The position numbers and the translations under genes were made by a program. The notes beneath the pieces are model-generated. The model saw only the letters and a list, made by a program, of their open reading frames with translations. It made no database searches and was not told where the DNA came from. From positions 97,104 through 161,103 of the forward strand of contig NZ_JAKNCT010000008.1 of NCBI RefSeq assembly GCF_022134585.1: a stretch of DNA of 64,000 bases, written 5' to 3'. Below are positions 57,519 to 64,000 of this stretch, one piece after another (the stretch's first letter is position 1; every line of letters starts with the position of its first letter). This DNA is from Mesosutterella porci. GTDB lineage: Bacteria > Pseudomonadota > Gammaproteobacteria > Burkholderiales > Burkholderiaceae_F.

Positions 57519-58712
57519 ATGGCGACTTTTGTTCTGGATAGCTTCTGCAGGAAAATCCCCGACGACATCTTGCGTCAAGCTCTTACGAAATACGACGTCA
57601 ACGATGCCAACTTGGCAGCCTTGCGCTCGGCTGACAAGTGCACGGACGAATGGGAGCGATTAAGGGCAGATCATCCGGAACTTAAAAAACTTCAAGTCGT
57701 CTTCCATGAAATTAACGGCTTTCGAGAAGAGGCCGGGGAAACGGCCTTGCAGGCCTCGATCTTCGGCCCTCGCCCAGACTGGTTGCCCATTGACCGCGTC
57801 GCAGGAATTCAAGGGGTCATGCTTTCGGTTTTCATCCATGACCCTTATATTTACCAACGGGCATGCACCCGCTATCTGATCGACTCCACTCGGGCCAAGG
57901 GCTGGAAGCAGTACTCCGGTATTTGGAAACAGACGGTCAATTCGTCCGAGGCCGCTCGCAGCCTCCTCGCCGAGGACATCCGGAAGATCCTTGCTAGGCA
58001 AATGCGCGGGCGCTACTGCCGCGTCGCCGCATACGACTCCACGAACCAGAACAGCATCCTTGTCGCGACTTTCTCAGACTTCTTGGAATCATCTGAGGAA
58101 TGGACAACGGACGGCGACATACAGCAATATGCACGCAGGCCGGTCCGACGCCTAGCCTTCATCTACAACCCGGAAGCGGGAACCCTCCGCGTCAACGTCG
58201 AGGGCTTCGGGAAAGTGGGCTTAACGCTCCACGACGCCTTCTGCCGCGACATCCTCGGCATGCCGGGGCTGCCGAAGGAGGCACCCCAGTCAAACTTCCA
58301 CATCAGGCAGCTGCTGCAGGCAACGCCGCCCAACTTCGTCCTCGACCCTACTGGGCCGATACAGTCCTTCGTGCTCTCGGAGCTCAAGTTCTCCGATCCT
58401 CGGAACCCGAGCACAAAAATCAACATCGTCGCCCCCAAGAACAAGGACGGGATGGCCGACCTGTACAGGCAGCTGGCGCTGCTGTTCAAGGGCCGGGAAG
58501 GCTTCCTGCGGCTCTTCTCGGCCGTCTTTTACATGAAGTACCAGCTGCCCGGACGACCGCCTAGAACGCGCCGGATCCGGCTCGAGGAGGGGCCCATGCA
58601 GCGCATCGACAGCGACCCGTCGGACGAAGCCCTGCACGAGCTGTTGATCGAAAACGGGCTTGAGGAGCCGCCGCAGGACGCTGAGGCCGAGTATGCCGAA
58701 GAAACCAACTGA
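57519..58712 (+). CDS. Unrecognised protein downstream of hsdS (397 aa)
   Basis: The product is a soluble-looking 397-aa protein that I do not recognise. It has no P-loop, no clear zinc site and no membrane helix. The middle (about 165-280) is beta-rich (R-R-L-A-F-I-Y-N-P-E-A-G-T-L-R-V), and the C-terminal 50 residues are acidic. A ribosome site (AAAGGAAG) precedes ATG 57519. The gene follows hsdS by 19 bases and overlaps the next gene by 20, so the two unknown genes may form a module expressed with the R-M genes. A defence-accessory role is only an inference. Confidence 0.55.
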   Translation: MATFVLDSFCRKIPDDILRQALTKYDVNDANLAALRSADKCTDEWERLRADHPELKKLQVVFHEINGFREEAGETALQASIFGPRPDWLPIDRVAGIQGVMLSVFIHDPYIYQRACTRYLIDSTRAKGWKQYSGIWKQTVNSSEAARSLLAEDIRKILARQMRGRYCRVAAYDSTNQNSILVATFSDFLESSEEWTTDGDIQQYARRPVRRLAFIYNPEAGTLRVNVEGFGKVGLTLHDAFCRDILGMPGLPKEAPQSNFHIRQLLQATPPNFVLDPTGPIQSFVLSELKFSDPRNPSTKINIVAPKNKDGMADLYRQLALLFKGREGFLRLFSAVFYMKYQLPGRPPRTRRIRLEEGPMQRIDSDPSDEALHELLIENGLEEPPQDAEAEYAEETN

Positions 58713-59451
58713 CGCGCTGTTGTCGTATCTCTTCCATGACATTGACGACCTGACCTCGCCCCGCCCTCTGCAGCTTAACCGGCTGGCGTCGGAATTCGAC
58801 GAAGCCAAGGTCCACGCGCTCCTCGAGCAAAAATTATTAAAGCTCGCGGGCTACCAGACTACCTTCGAGTGCCCCGAAGACTGCCCAGAACGCTGCGTGC
58901 TTAGCGTCGAGCGGGACGAGGCCGGAAACCTGTTCGGATACTGCGGGCGCGAGGACATTGCGGTCATCCCCATCGCCAAAGATGACCTCAAGGCCTGCGT
59001 TCCGGATTTTCATTCGATTGCCGACTTCGTCGCCCATACCCTCGGACGCGAGCCCCAGCGCAACGAAACTCCCGGGGAGTTCCTCGCGTGCTATCTCAAG
59101 GGCAGCAGGCTCAGCATCGAGGCCGGGGCGCCGGTAACCCTCTGCATCGATGACAACAAGTGCGCACTGGCGGAGGCCCTTGCTTGGACCGGGACGCGCT
59201 TCACAGTGCTGGCGGAAGAAGTCTGGAACTTAGCTCCGGCCACAAGAGGTACCGAAGAGCCCACGGAGGAGCGATACGCCCGATACTACAGGCGTTTCGA
59301 GGAATTAAAAAAGCAGTTTCCGAAAATGGAAGACCGCTACAAGTACATGGCGCAGGAAAACGGCGAAAGCCCGAGCAACGTCCGACGGATCGTCACAGCC
59401 GAAAGGAAGCGACGCGAGAAACGCAGGTATAGCAAAAATTCAAAAAATTGA
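58693..59451 (+). CDS. Unrecognised cysteine-motif protein (252 aa)
   Basis: Starting at ATG 58693 within the 3' end of the preceding gene, the 252-aa product has a compact Cys pattern C60-x3-C64-x3-C68-x15-C84 that could bind zinc. It has an acidic middle and a basic C-terminal tail (K-R-R-E-K-R-R) after a helix-turn-helix-like segment (G-E-S-P-S-N-V-R-R-I-V). It may bind DNA or RNA. It is the last gene of the hsdR-linked set. About 100 A+T-rich bases follow. Confidence 0.5.
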   Translation: MPKKPTDALLSYLFHDIDDLTSPRPLQLNRLASEFDEAKVHALLEQKLLKLAGYQTTFECPEDCPERCVLSVERDEAGNLFGYCGREDIAVIPIAKDDLKACVPDFHSIADFVAHTLGREPQRNETPGEFLACYLKGSRLSIEAGAPVTLCIDDNKCALAEALAWTGTRFTVLAEEVWNLAPATRGTEEPTEERYARYYRRFEELKKQFPKMEDRYKYMAQENGESPSNVRRIVTAERKRREKRRYSKNSKN

Positions 59452-59480
59452 ATACAAAACAATAAGTTAAAAATAATATT

Positions 59481-59511
59481 TTGCCATATTGACTTGCCAT
59501 AGTATGGCAAG
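59481..59511. promoter_or_regulatory. Operator candidate upstream of the AlpA-like gene
   Basis: CTTGCCATA-G-TATGGCAAG (59493-59511) is a perfect 9-bp inverted repeat with a one-base centre. An additional TTGCCATA half-site lies at 59481-59488. It sits 42 bases before the regulator start. The core TAGTATGG also occurs in the integrase-flanking and right-end sites. Confidence 0.6.
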
Positions 59512-59552
59512 AGCTCAATTGGGTCATCACTTAACAACTCCTAAGGAGTCTC

Positions 59553-59813
59553 ATGATGACCTACAAGTTCATCCGAGCTAAAGAAGCTCAGGCCACCACC
59601 GGCCTTCCTCGGTCGACCTTCTACCACTACATCGCCGAAGGGCTGCTCCCGCCGCCCGTCCGCCTCGGCCTCCGTTCCGTCGCTTGGCCTGCAAGTGAAA
59701 TCGATGCCATCAATCTCGCCCGTATCGCAGGCAAAAGCGAAGACGAAATCCGTGAGCTGGTGCGCAATCAGATCGCCGCACGGGAAGCCCTCGCCGCAGG
59801 AGGTGCTGCATGA
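59553..59813 (+). CDS. AlpA-family transcriptional regulator
   Basis: The 86-aa protein has the AlpA/MerR-like DNA-binding pattern: F-I-R-A-K-E-A-Q-A-T-T-G-L-P-R-S-T-F-Y-H-Y, then P-P-P-V-R-L-G and V-A-W-P-A-S-E-I. Small AlpA proteins regulate integrase or excision genes of P4-like elements. Two ATGs in frame, 59553 and 59556, are possible; the second has better spacing to AAGGAG at 59543-59548. Its end overlaps the next gene by four bases. Confidence 0.85.
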   Translation: MMTYKFIRAKEAQATTGLPRSTFYHYIAEGLLPPPVRLGLRSVAWPASEIDAINLARIAGKSEDEIRELVRNQIAAREALAAGGAA

Positions 59814-62371
59814 CCTCCGAAAACAGAACGCCATACCGCCTGACGGCGAGTGAACTCTCCCCTACCCCCATCGAGATTTCCAATGCTGAATTCCTTGAGA
59901 CTGTTTTTGCGTCGCTTCGAAGCACTCCCGACGTGGGTGCTGATGTCCAGCCCTTATATGTTGGTTTTGCTGGCAGTCCTGCTGGCAATGGCAACTGGGG
60001 AGTCATAAAGACGCCGCCGGAGAGCGCCGGAACAAACAACTACTTCACGATATCGGCCTTCAAGCCCGCCGACGGCCGGTACTCAAGGAAAAAAGCAAAC
60101 TTCGCCGCACAGTGCGCGGTCGTCCTCGACGATGTCACGGAGCGCGTTGACCCCGAGAAACAGAAGGCACAAATTCCCTTCGATCGGATCACGCTCGCCC
60201 CGTCGTGGGCATTGGAAACGTCCTCTGGGAACTTCCAGATCGGCTTCATCTTGTCCGAGCCCATCACTGCGGTTGCGGACGCGGATGCCCTAACGGAATC
60301 CATCATCGCAGCCGGCCTCAGCGACCCCGGCGCGACCGGCCCTGCGACGCGCCTGATGCGGCTGCCTGTTGGGCTAAACGGCAAGTACACCCCGCCATTT
60401 ACGTGCGCTCTTCGTATATGGGAACCTGCCCGGAAATACTCCGTCGAGGAGCTCAGGCAAGGGCTGGACCTCCGCTCCCGAAGCACCCTTCCGGAAGCGC
60501 CTCAAGAAGCCCCCAAAACGGCCATTACAGCCCGCCGAGAAGCCTCGAGGCACTCTGATCCACAAGCACCCGGGAACGCCGTCTACGCCCCTGCAAAGGC
60601 CGTTAATCCGGTGCTCGAGGCACTTCAAGAGCGCGGCCTTATCCGGCGACAGATCGACAAGGGCAAGTATGAGATTTCCTGCCCGTGGAAGAGCGAGCAC
60701 ACCGACGAAATCGATTCGGGCGCCGCTTACTGGGAGCCGGACGACAACCACCCGATCGGCTCATTCAAGTGCATGCACGGGCACTGCGCCGAAAGGCATA
60801 TCGACGACCTGCTGAAGTTCCTCGGGCTGGATGCCGAGGACGCATGCCTCAAGGCCAGAATCACCACGCGACCGGGCGAAGTCAACCGCATCGTGCTCGC
60901 CGCCGAGGAAGAGCTCGCGAAGACCGGGAAATACTTCAGGCGGGGCGGCCAAGTGGCGTCGATTGTCCGATCGAAAGAAAAGGGCGGCGTGCGGCTGCTT
61001 CTTGCCACCCAGCAGAGCCTGCTTATCGAGCTGTGCCGGCTGACCCGCTGGCTGCATTACGACGGGCGAAGCAAATGCGAGGTCCCCTGCGACCCACCGA
61101 CCAAGTACCTGCTCGCCATCCTCGATGACCACGAACAGACAGCCTTGCCCGAACTAATCGGGATTTCGAGGCAACCGGTCATCAGCTCGAACGGGAGCAT
61201 TTGCGGGGCCCCGGGATTTAACCCGGACAATGGCATTTACGGCGACTTCGATCCGGCCCAGTTCGAAATCATCGAGAATCCGACAAAGGAGGACGCTGAG
61301 CGCGCCTGCCAGATGCTTGAGAGTTTTCTTGAAGAATTTCCCTTCGAGGCCAAGTGCGACAAGAGCGCCGCCCTGTCTGCTATGCTGACCGCCGTGGTGC
61401 GGCCGCAGCTTCGAATTGCTCCGATGTACCACGTCATGGCCCACGTCCCGGGCTCGGGCAAATCGTATCTTTCTAGCCTGATCGCGGTCTTCGCAACGCC
61501 AGACGATCCACCCGCTTCGCCATTCCCAAAGGACGACGAGGAATGCCGTAAGTTCCTGTTGTCGCGGTTCCTTGAGGCGCCTCCTCTCCTGAACTTCGAC
61601 AACCTAACGGAAGACATCCGCGCTTTCAAGAGCCTTTGCATCGCGCTTACCGAGCCCTATATGAACGGACGCATTCTTGGTTCCAGCAAGACTGCGAACG
61701 TCAGCACCCGGACGCTGCTTCTTTCGAGCGGGAACAACGTCGGGCCCGTGCAGGATATGACTCGGCGGGTGGTCACGATCAATCTTAATCCACAGGATGA
61801 AATCCCGGCGAATCATGTCTTTAACCGCCCAAATCTACTCGATGAGGCAAGAGACAACCGGGGCAAGTTGGTCAGCTGCGCCCTGACGATTATCGCCGCT
61901 TGGCGGCTGGCGAGATGTCCGAAATGCGAGACGGTACCCTCGGTCAACTCCTTTTCGCAATGGTCTGACTGGTGCCGACAGCCCCTCCTGTGGCTCGGCC
62001 GAAATGACCCGGCGCAAAGGATGTTCGAAAGCATGCGGGAGGACCCCGAGCGGATGTATATCGGCCGGGTTTTCGCTGCGCTCCGGGACGAATTCCACAA
62101 CAGCCCCATTACGGTCCGGATGATTGCCAATCATGCCGAGCAGCAGCACAGCGGCGACCTTCGGGAAGCTCTCGAAGAAGAGTTCTACCAGTACGGAAAC
62201 TTGAACCGCAAGCGCTTGGGGTGGTGGCTGAAGCAGAAGGAGGGCACCCAAGTCGATGGCTACAAGCTCGTGAAGGCTTCGCCCTTCAGGAAGCAGCTCG
62301 CGTACGAAATCGAAGTTTACGAACCGACGGCCGCGAAGGAGGCGGACAAATCAAATGGCAACAGCAACTAA
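59810..62371 (+). CDS. Large primase/helicase-like replication protein
   Basis: The 853-aa protein has an N-terminal RepB/primase-polymerase-like region (A-V-V-L-D-D-V, then R-I-T-L-A-P-S-W-A-L-E-T-S-S-G-N-F-Q). A Cys/His cluster (C291-P-W-K-S-E-H and C321-M-H-G-H-C326-A-E-R-H) follows. A C-terminal ATPase has Walker A G-S-G-K-S (548-552) and a Walker B-like L-L-N-F-D-N-L region. It probably starts replication of the element after excision. It overlaps the AlpA-like stop by four bases, so the two are coupled. Confidence 0.7.
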   Translation: MTSENRTPYRLTASELSPTPIEISNAEFLETVFASLRSTPDVGADVQPLYVGFAGSPAGNGNWGVIKTPPESAGTNNYFTISAFKPADGRYSRKKANFAAQCAVVLDDVTERVDPEKQKAQIPFDRITLAPSWALETSSGNFQIGFILSEPITAVADADALTESIIAAGLSDPGATGPATRLMRLPVGLNGKYTPPFTCALRIWEPARKYSVEELRQGLDLRSRSTLPEAPQEAPKTAITARREASRHSDPQAPGNAVYAPAKAVNPVLEALQERGLIRRQIDKGKYEISCPWKSEHTDEIDSGAAYWEPDDNHPIGSFKCMHGHCAERHIDDLLKFLGLDAEDACLKARITTRPGEVNRIVLAAEEELAKTGKYFRRGGQVASIVRSKEKGGVRLLLATQQSLLIELCRLTRWLHYDGRSKCEVPCDPPTKYLLAILDDHEQTALPELIGISRQPVISSNGSICGAPGFNPDNGIYGDFDPAQFEIIENPTKEDAERACQMLESFLEEFPFEAKCDKSAALSAMLTAVVRPQLRIAPMYHVMAHVPGSGKSYLSSLIAVFATPDDPPASPFPKDDEECRKFLLSRFLEAPPLLNFDNLTEDIRAFKSLCIALTEPYMNGRILGSSKTANVSTRTLLLSSGNNVGPVQDMTRRVVTINLNPQDEIPANHVFNRPNLLDEARDNRGKLVSCALTIIAAWRLARCPKCETVPSVNSFSQWSDWCRQPLLWLGRNDPAQRMFESMREDPERMYIGRVFAALRDEFHNSPITVRMIANHAEQQHSGDLREALEEEFYQYGNLNRKRLGWWLKQKEGTQVDGYKLVKASPFRKQLAYEIEVYEPTAAKEADKSNGNSN

Positions 62372-62384
62372 GGAGAGCAAAGAA

Positions 62385-63230
62385 ATGACTGACGTCATCA
62401 GCAAGGATGAACAAAGCTCCGCGGGATATGCGACCTCGCGCCTGAATGCCGTCAAGCACGGCATCTTGTCGAAGGAGTTGATACTGCCGCACGAATCCCG
62501 CGGGGAATACGACGAGCTCCTGCGGGGGCTGCAGGCGGAGTACCAGCCGCAGGGCATCACCGAGGGGATTCTCGTCGAGGAGCTCGCGTCGATCGTCTGG
62601 AGGAAACGGCGGGTGCTCAGCGCCGAGCGGGCCAAGATCAACTGCGGCCTCGACCGCGCTCTCACTCAGGAACGGAGCTTGGCGAATTCCGCCCTGCCGT
62701 TCTCGCTTCACCTCGACGGCATAGGAGGGATCCCGATCGACCGGGGGTATTCGATCCGGGAAATCGTGGGACTTTCGGAAGAAGACTTCAAGAAAAAAGT
62801 AAAGGCCTTTGCCATTTCCTTAAGCTGCCTCTACGAGGCGCGGGACATCCTCTCAAAGGGCGGGGAGCATGCTGCGGAAAAAGCCGTGGAGTGCTTCGAC
62901 GAGCGTTGTCTTGCGCTCTGGTACGAGTACGACCGGGACGGCGAATCCAAAGAGGCCGTCAGTGATTTCCTCGAAGGCGAGCTGCGTACCTCGCTCGAAG
63001 AAGAAGAGAAGATCATTAACAACGCCGCGAGAATCAGGCAGCAGGCTCTTGGGGATTCGGTCGCCTACGGAAACTTGGATTCCTTATCACGATACGAAAC
63101 CCACTTGAACCGGACCTTCGAGCGCACGCTCGGCATGCTGCTCAAGCTGAAGGAGATGCGGCAGCGCTCTCCCGTTGCGTCCGTAACCTCGACCAGAGTG
63201 GCCGACGTCACTCCGGTCGATGCTGACTAG
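62385..63230 (+). CDS. Conserved mobile-element protein (TerS-like?)
   Basis: The 281-aa protein has an N-terminal R-L-N-A-V-K-H-G-I-L-S-K-E motif common in mobile-element proteins, then W-R-K-R-R-V-L and a long alpha-helical C-terminal half. It is followed by no recognisable gene. A small-terminase or packaging-related role is possible but unproven. ATG 62385 is used because AAGGAG at 62370-62375 precedes it by nine bases; an ATG at 62355 also exists. Confidence 0.5.
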   Translation: MTDVISKDEQSSAGYATSRLNAVKHGILSKELILPHESRGEYDELLRGLQAEYQPQGITEGILVEELASIVWRKRRVLSAERAKINCGLDRALTQERSLANSALPFSLHLDGIGGIPIDRGYSIREIVGLSEEDFKKKVKAFAISLSCLYEARDILSKGGEHAAEKAVECFDERCLALWYEYDRDGESKEAVSDFLEGELRTSLEEEEKIINNAARIRQQALGDSVAYGNLDSLSRYETHLNRTFERTLGMLLKLKEMRQRSPVASVTSTRVADVTPVDAD

Positions 63231-63347
63231 ACCGACCATCTGCCCGAGCTTCGTCGACATGTCCTATCGCAATCCGTTTGGCAATTCTTCGAAGCTCCGG
63301 GCAAAAAGCTTGAAAACCCCCGCGCAGCGTCCGTTGCAAGAGCAGCA

Positions 63348-63575
63348 GGGTAGGGGGCGGGTCCGAACTCCCCTCGCTTCGTTTCGGGACCGTGCACGTA
63401 GAAAGATTTTTGCGCGTGCAATTCCTAAAGATTTCGAGGCATGCACTTGCCGACCGATATCGCTGTTGCCAAGGCCTCGAGGGTAAGGGGGGATCCGAAA
63501 ACCCGGTCGACCGATCCGGGACCGTGCAGGTGAGCAATTTTTCGCGGACGAACATCAAATTTTTCGGACGCGTGG
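63348..63575. repeat. Pair of imperfect direct repeats in the right end
   Basis: Copy A (63348-63442) and copy B (63481-63575) are about 95 bases each, 132-133 bases apart. Both include the identical CGGGACCGTGCA (63385 and 63517), a preceding G-rich start with TCCGAA, and a following ATTTTT. Copy B includes a CCCGG/CCGGG hairpin. No gene covers the stretch from 63231 to 63788. The repeats could be a replication origin, a packaging signal or a protein-binding array. Role is inferred only. Confidence 0.55.
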
Positions 63576-63695
63576 GGGTTTCGATGGTTCTTGAGGTTTT
63601 TTCTAGCCATCAACCAAAAATGTCAACGCGAGGAGCAGAATAGGAGCGCAGGCAAGACGTTTAAACGCTTGATTAGGGTAAATCCCTACTGACGT

Positions 63696-63720
63696 TTTTA
63701 GTATGGAAATCAGTATGGGA
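63696..63720 (+). promoter_or_regulatory. Right-end arm-type site
   Basis: TTTTAGTATGGAAA (63696-63709) repeats the site found on both sides of the integrase start. A degenerate second copy AGTATGGGA follows at 63712-63720. It lies 51 bases inside attR, a typical place for an integrase or excisionase arm site. Confidence 0.6.
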
Positions 63721-63760
63721 AGACAAATTTAATCCTTACAACATACTTATTTTATTGATA

Positions 63761-63788
63761 AGTTCGATCCTCCTCTTCTCCACCAAAT
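63761..63788 (+). other. attR, right attachment site of the element
   Basis: Exact 28-base copy of attL, corresponding to the 3' end of tRNA-Ala. It lacks the rest of the tRNA and is not a functional tRNA gene. Confidence 0.9.
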
Positions 63789-63792
63789 TCTC

Positions 63793-63860
63793 GAGGCGCA
63801 GTCCGTATGCCGCACGGCGCCTCAAAGGCCGCGAAGCCCCTCCGGGTTCCGCGGCTTTTT
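63793..63860 (+). terminator. Displaced terminator of tRNA-Ala
   Basis: One hairpin pairs GAGGCGC (63793-63799) with GCGCCTC (63817-63823). A second, 63828-63855, has stem GCCGCG/CGCGGC and is followed by TTTTT (63856-63860). It would follow tRNA-Ala directly if the element were excised. Confidence 0.6.
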
Positions 63861-63873
63861 CGTCTGTGCGGCC

Positions 63874-64000
63874 TGAAGTGGTATTGGTTTTTTGGACACA
63901 AAGGAGCCCAAAACCATGTCCATCCCACTCTCCATTAGAGAACAAGCCTGCGAGGGGCTTTTACACGGTCGCCCCAAGAAAACTCTGGCCAGAGAGCTTG
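63874..64000 (+). mobile_element. Left end of an IS3-like insertion sequence (cut by window)
   Basis: From TGAAGTGG at 63874 the sequence reads like an IS3-family terminal repeat with TTTTTTGGACAC, followed by a ribosome site and ORF. The right end is outside the window. Confidence 0.5.
63916..64000 (+). CDS. Transposase OrfA-like N-terminus (partial)
   Basis: ATG 63916 is preceded by AAGGAG at 63901-63906. The visible 28 codons start M-S-I-P-L-S-I-R-E-Q-A-C and end in R-P-K-K-T-L-A-R-E-L, a helix-turn-helix-like pattern typical of IS3 OrfA. It runs off the window. Family assignment is tentative. Confidence 0.45.
   Translation, partial: MSIPLSIREQACEGLLHGRPKKTLAREL

Larger units (their letters stand above)
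50475..63788. mobile_element. 13.3-kb tRNA-integrated satellite-like element
   Basis: The element is bounded by the 28-bp repeats and starts with an integrase at the tRNA side. Contents are an integrase, hsdR-hsdM-hsdS, two unknown genes, AlpA-like regulator, primase/helicase-like gene, a C-terminal conserved gene and a repeat-rich end. All genes run in one direction. There are no capsid, tail or conjugation genes, so it fits a P4-like satellite or an integrative element that needs a helper phage. It could equally be a defence island moved by the integrase alone. Confidence 0.8.

Noticed and set aside
63208..63558. A 116-codon minus-strand gene across the direct repeats
   Set aside because: It has no ribosome site, no known family, and its internal peptide repeat is explained by the DNA repeats.
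63761..63788. A second tRNA gene at the right end
   Set aside because: Only the 28-base 3' end is present; no D arm or anticodon stem precedes it, so it is attR.

Overview
The window is a GC-rich proteobacterial chromosome segment. Its gene orders (holC-valS, queA-tgt-yajC-secD-secF, divergent purM/hda with pcnB-folK) and a small barrel-less OmpA point to Betaproteobacteria (Burkholderiales). I infer a Sutterella-like gut lineage, but no rRNA or marker comparison was possible.

Bases 1-50.4 kb are core genome: aroE (partial)-mtgA; mgtE; a lytic transglycosylase; a barnase-fold protein with substituted active-site residues; rsmE; central carbon genes tkt, gap and pgk with a TrmJ-type methyltransferase between them; dedA; mutL-miaA; purM opposite hda-pcnB-folK. 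Tightly coupled to folK is a complete kdp set (a 31-aa peptide, kdpF, kdpA, kdpB, kdpC, kdpD). Its KdpD has Gln where the phospho-accepting His should be, and no kdpE follows. Then come an NhaC/YuiF-like transporter, tRNA-Leu(CAA), queA-tgt-yajC-secD-secF, a short group II intron without a reverse transcriptase directly behind the secF terminator, a DUF2868 protein, thiM-thiE, a 2Fe-2S flavin reductase, a giant DUF748 protein, gph, ompA, an amidohydrolase, valS, an unknown Pro-rich protein, holC and a VOC protein.

Bases 50475-63788 are a 13.3-kb integrated element in the 3' end of tRNA-Ala(CGC), bounded by 28-bp direct repeats. It encodes a P4-type tyrosine integrase, a type I restriction-modification system (hsdR-hsdM-hsdS), two unrecognised genes coupled to it, an AlpA-like regulator with a palindromic operator candidate, a large primase/helicase-like protein and a C-terminal cargo protein, then a repeat-bearing non-coding end. 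It has no structural phage genes, so it resembles a phage satellite or P4-like island carrying a defence cargo. Its most striking gene is hsdS: its two target-recognition halves are a 564-bp tandem duplication with one base difference, which predicts a palindromic methylation target. Beyond the right attachment site lie the displaced tRNA terminator and the left end of an IS3-like insertion sequence cut by the window edge.
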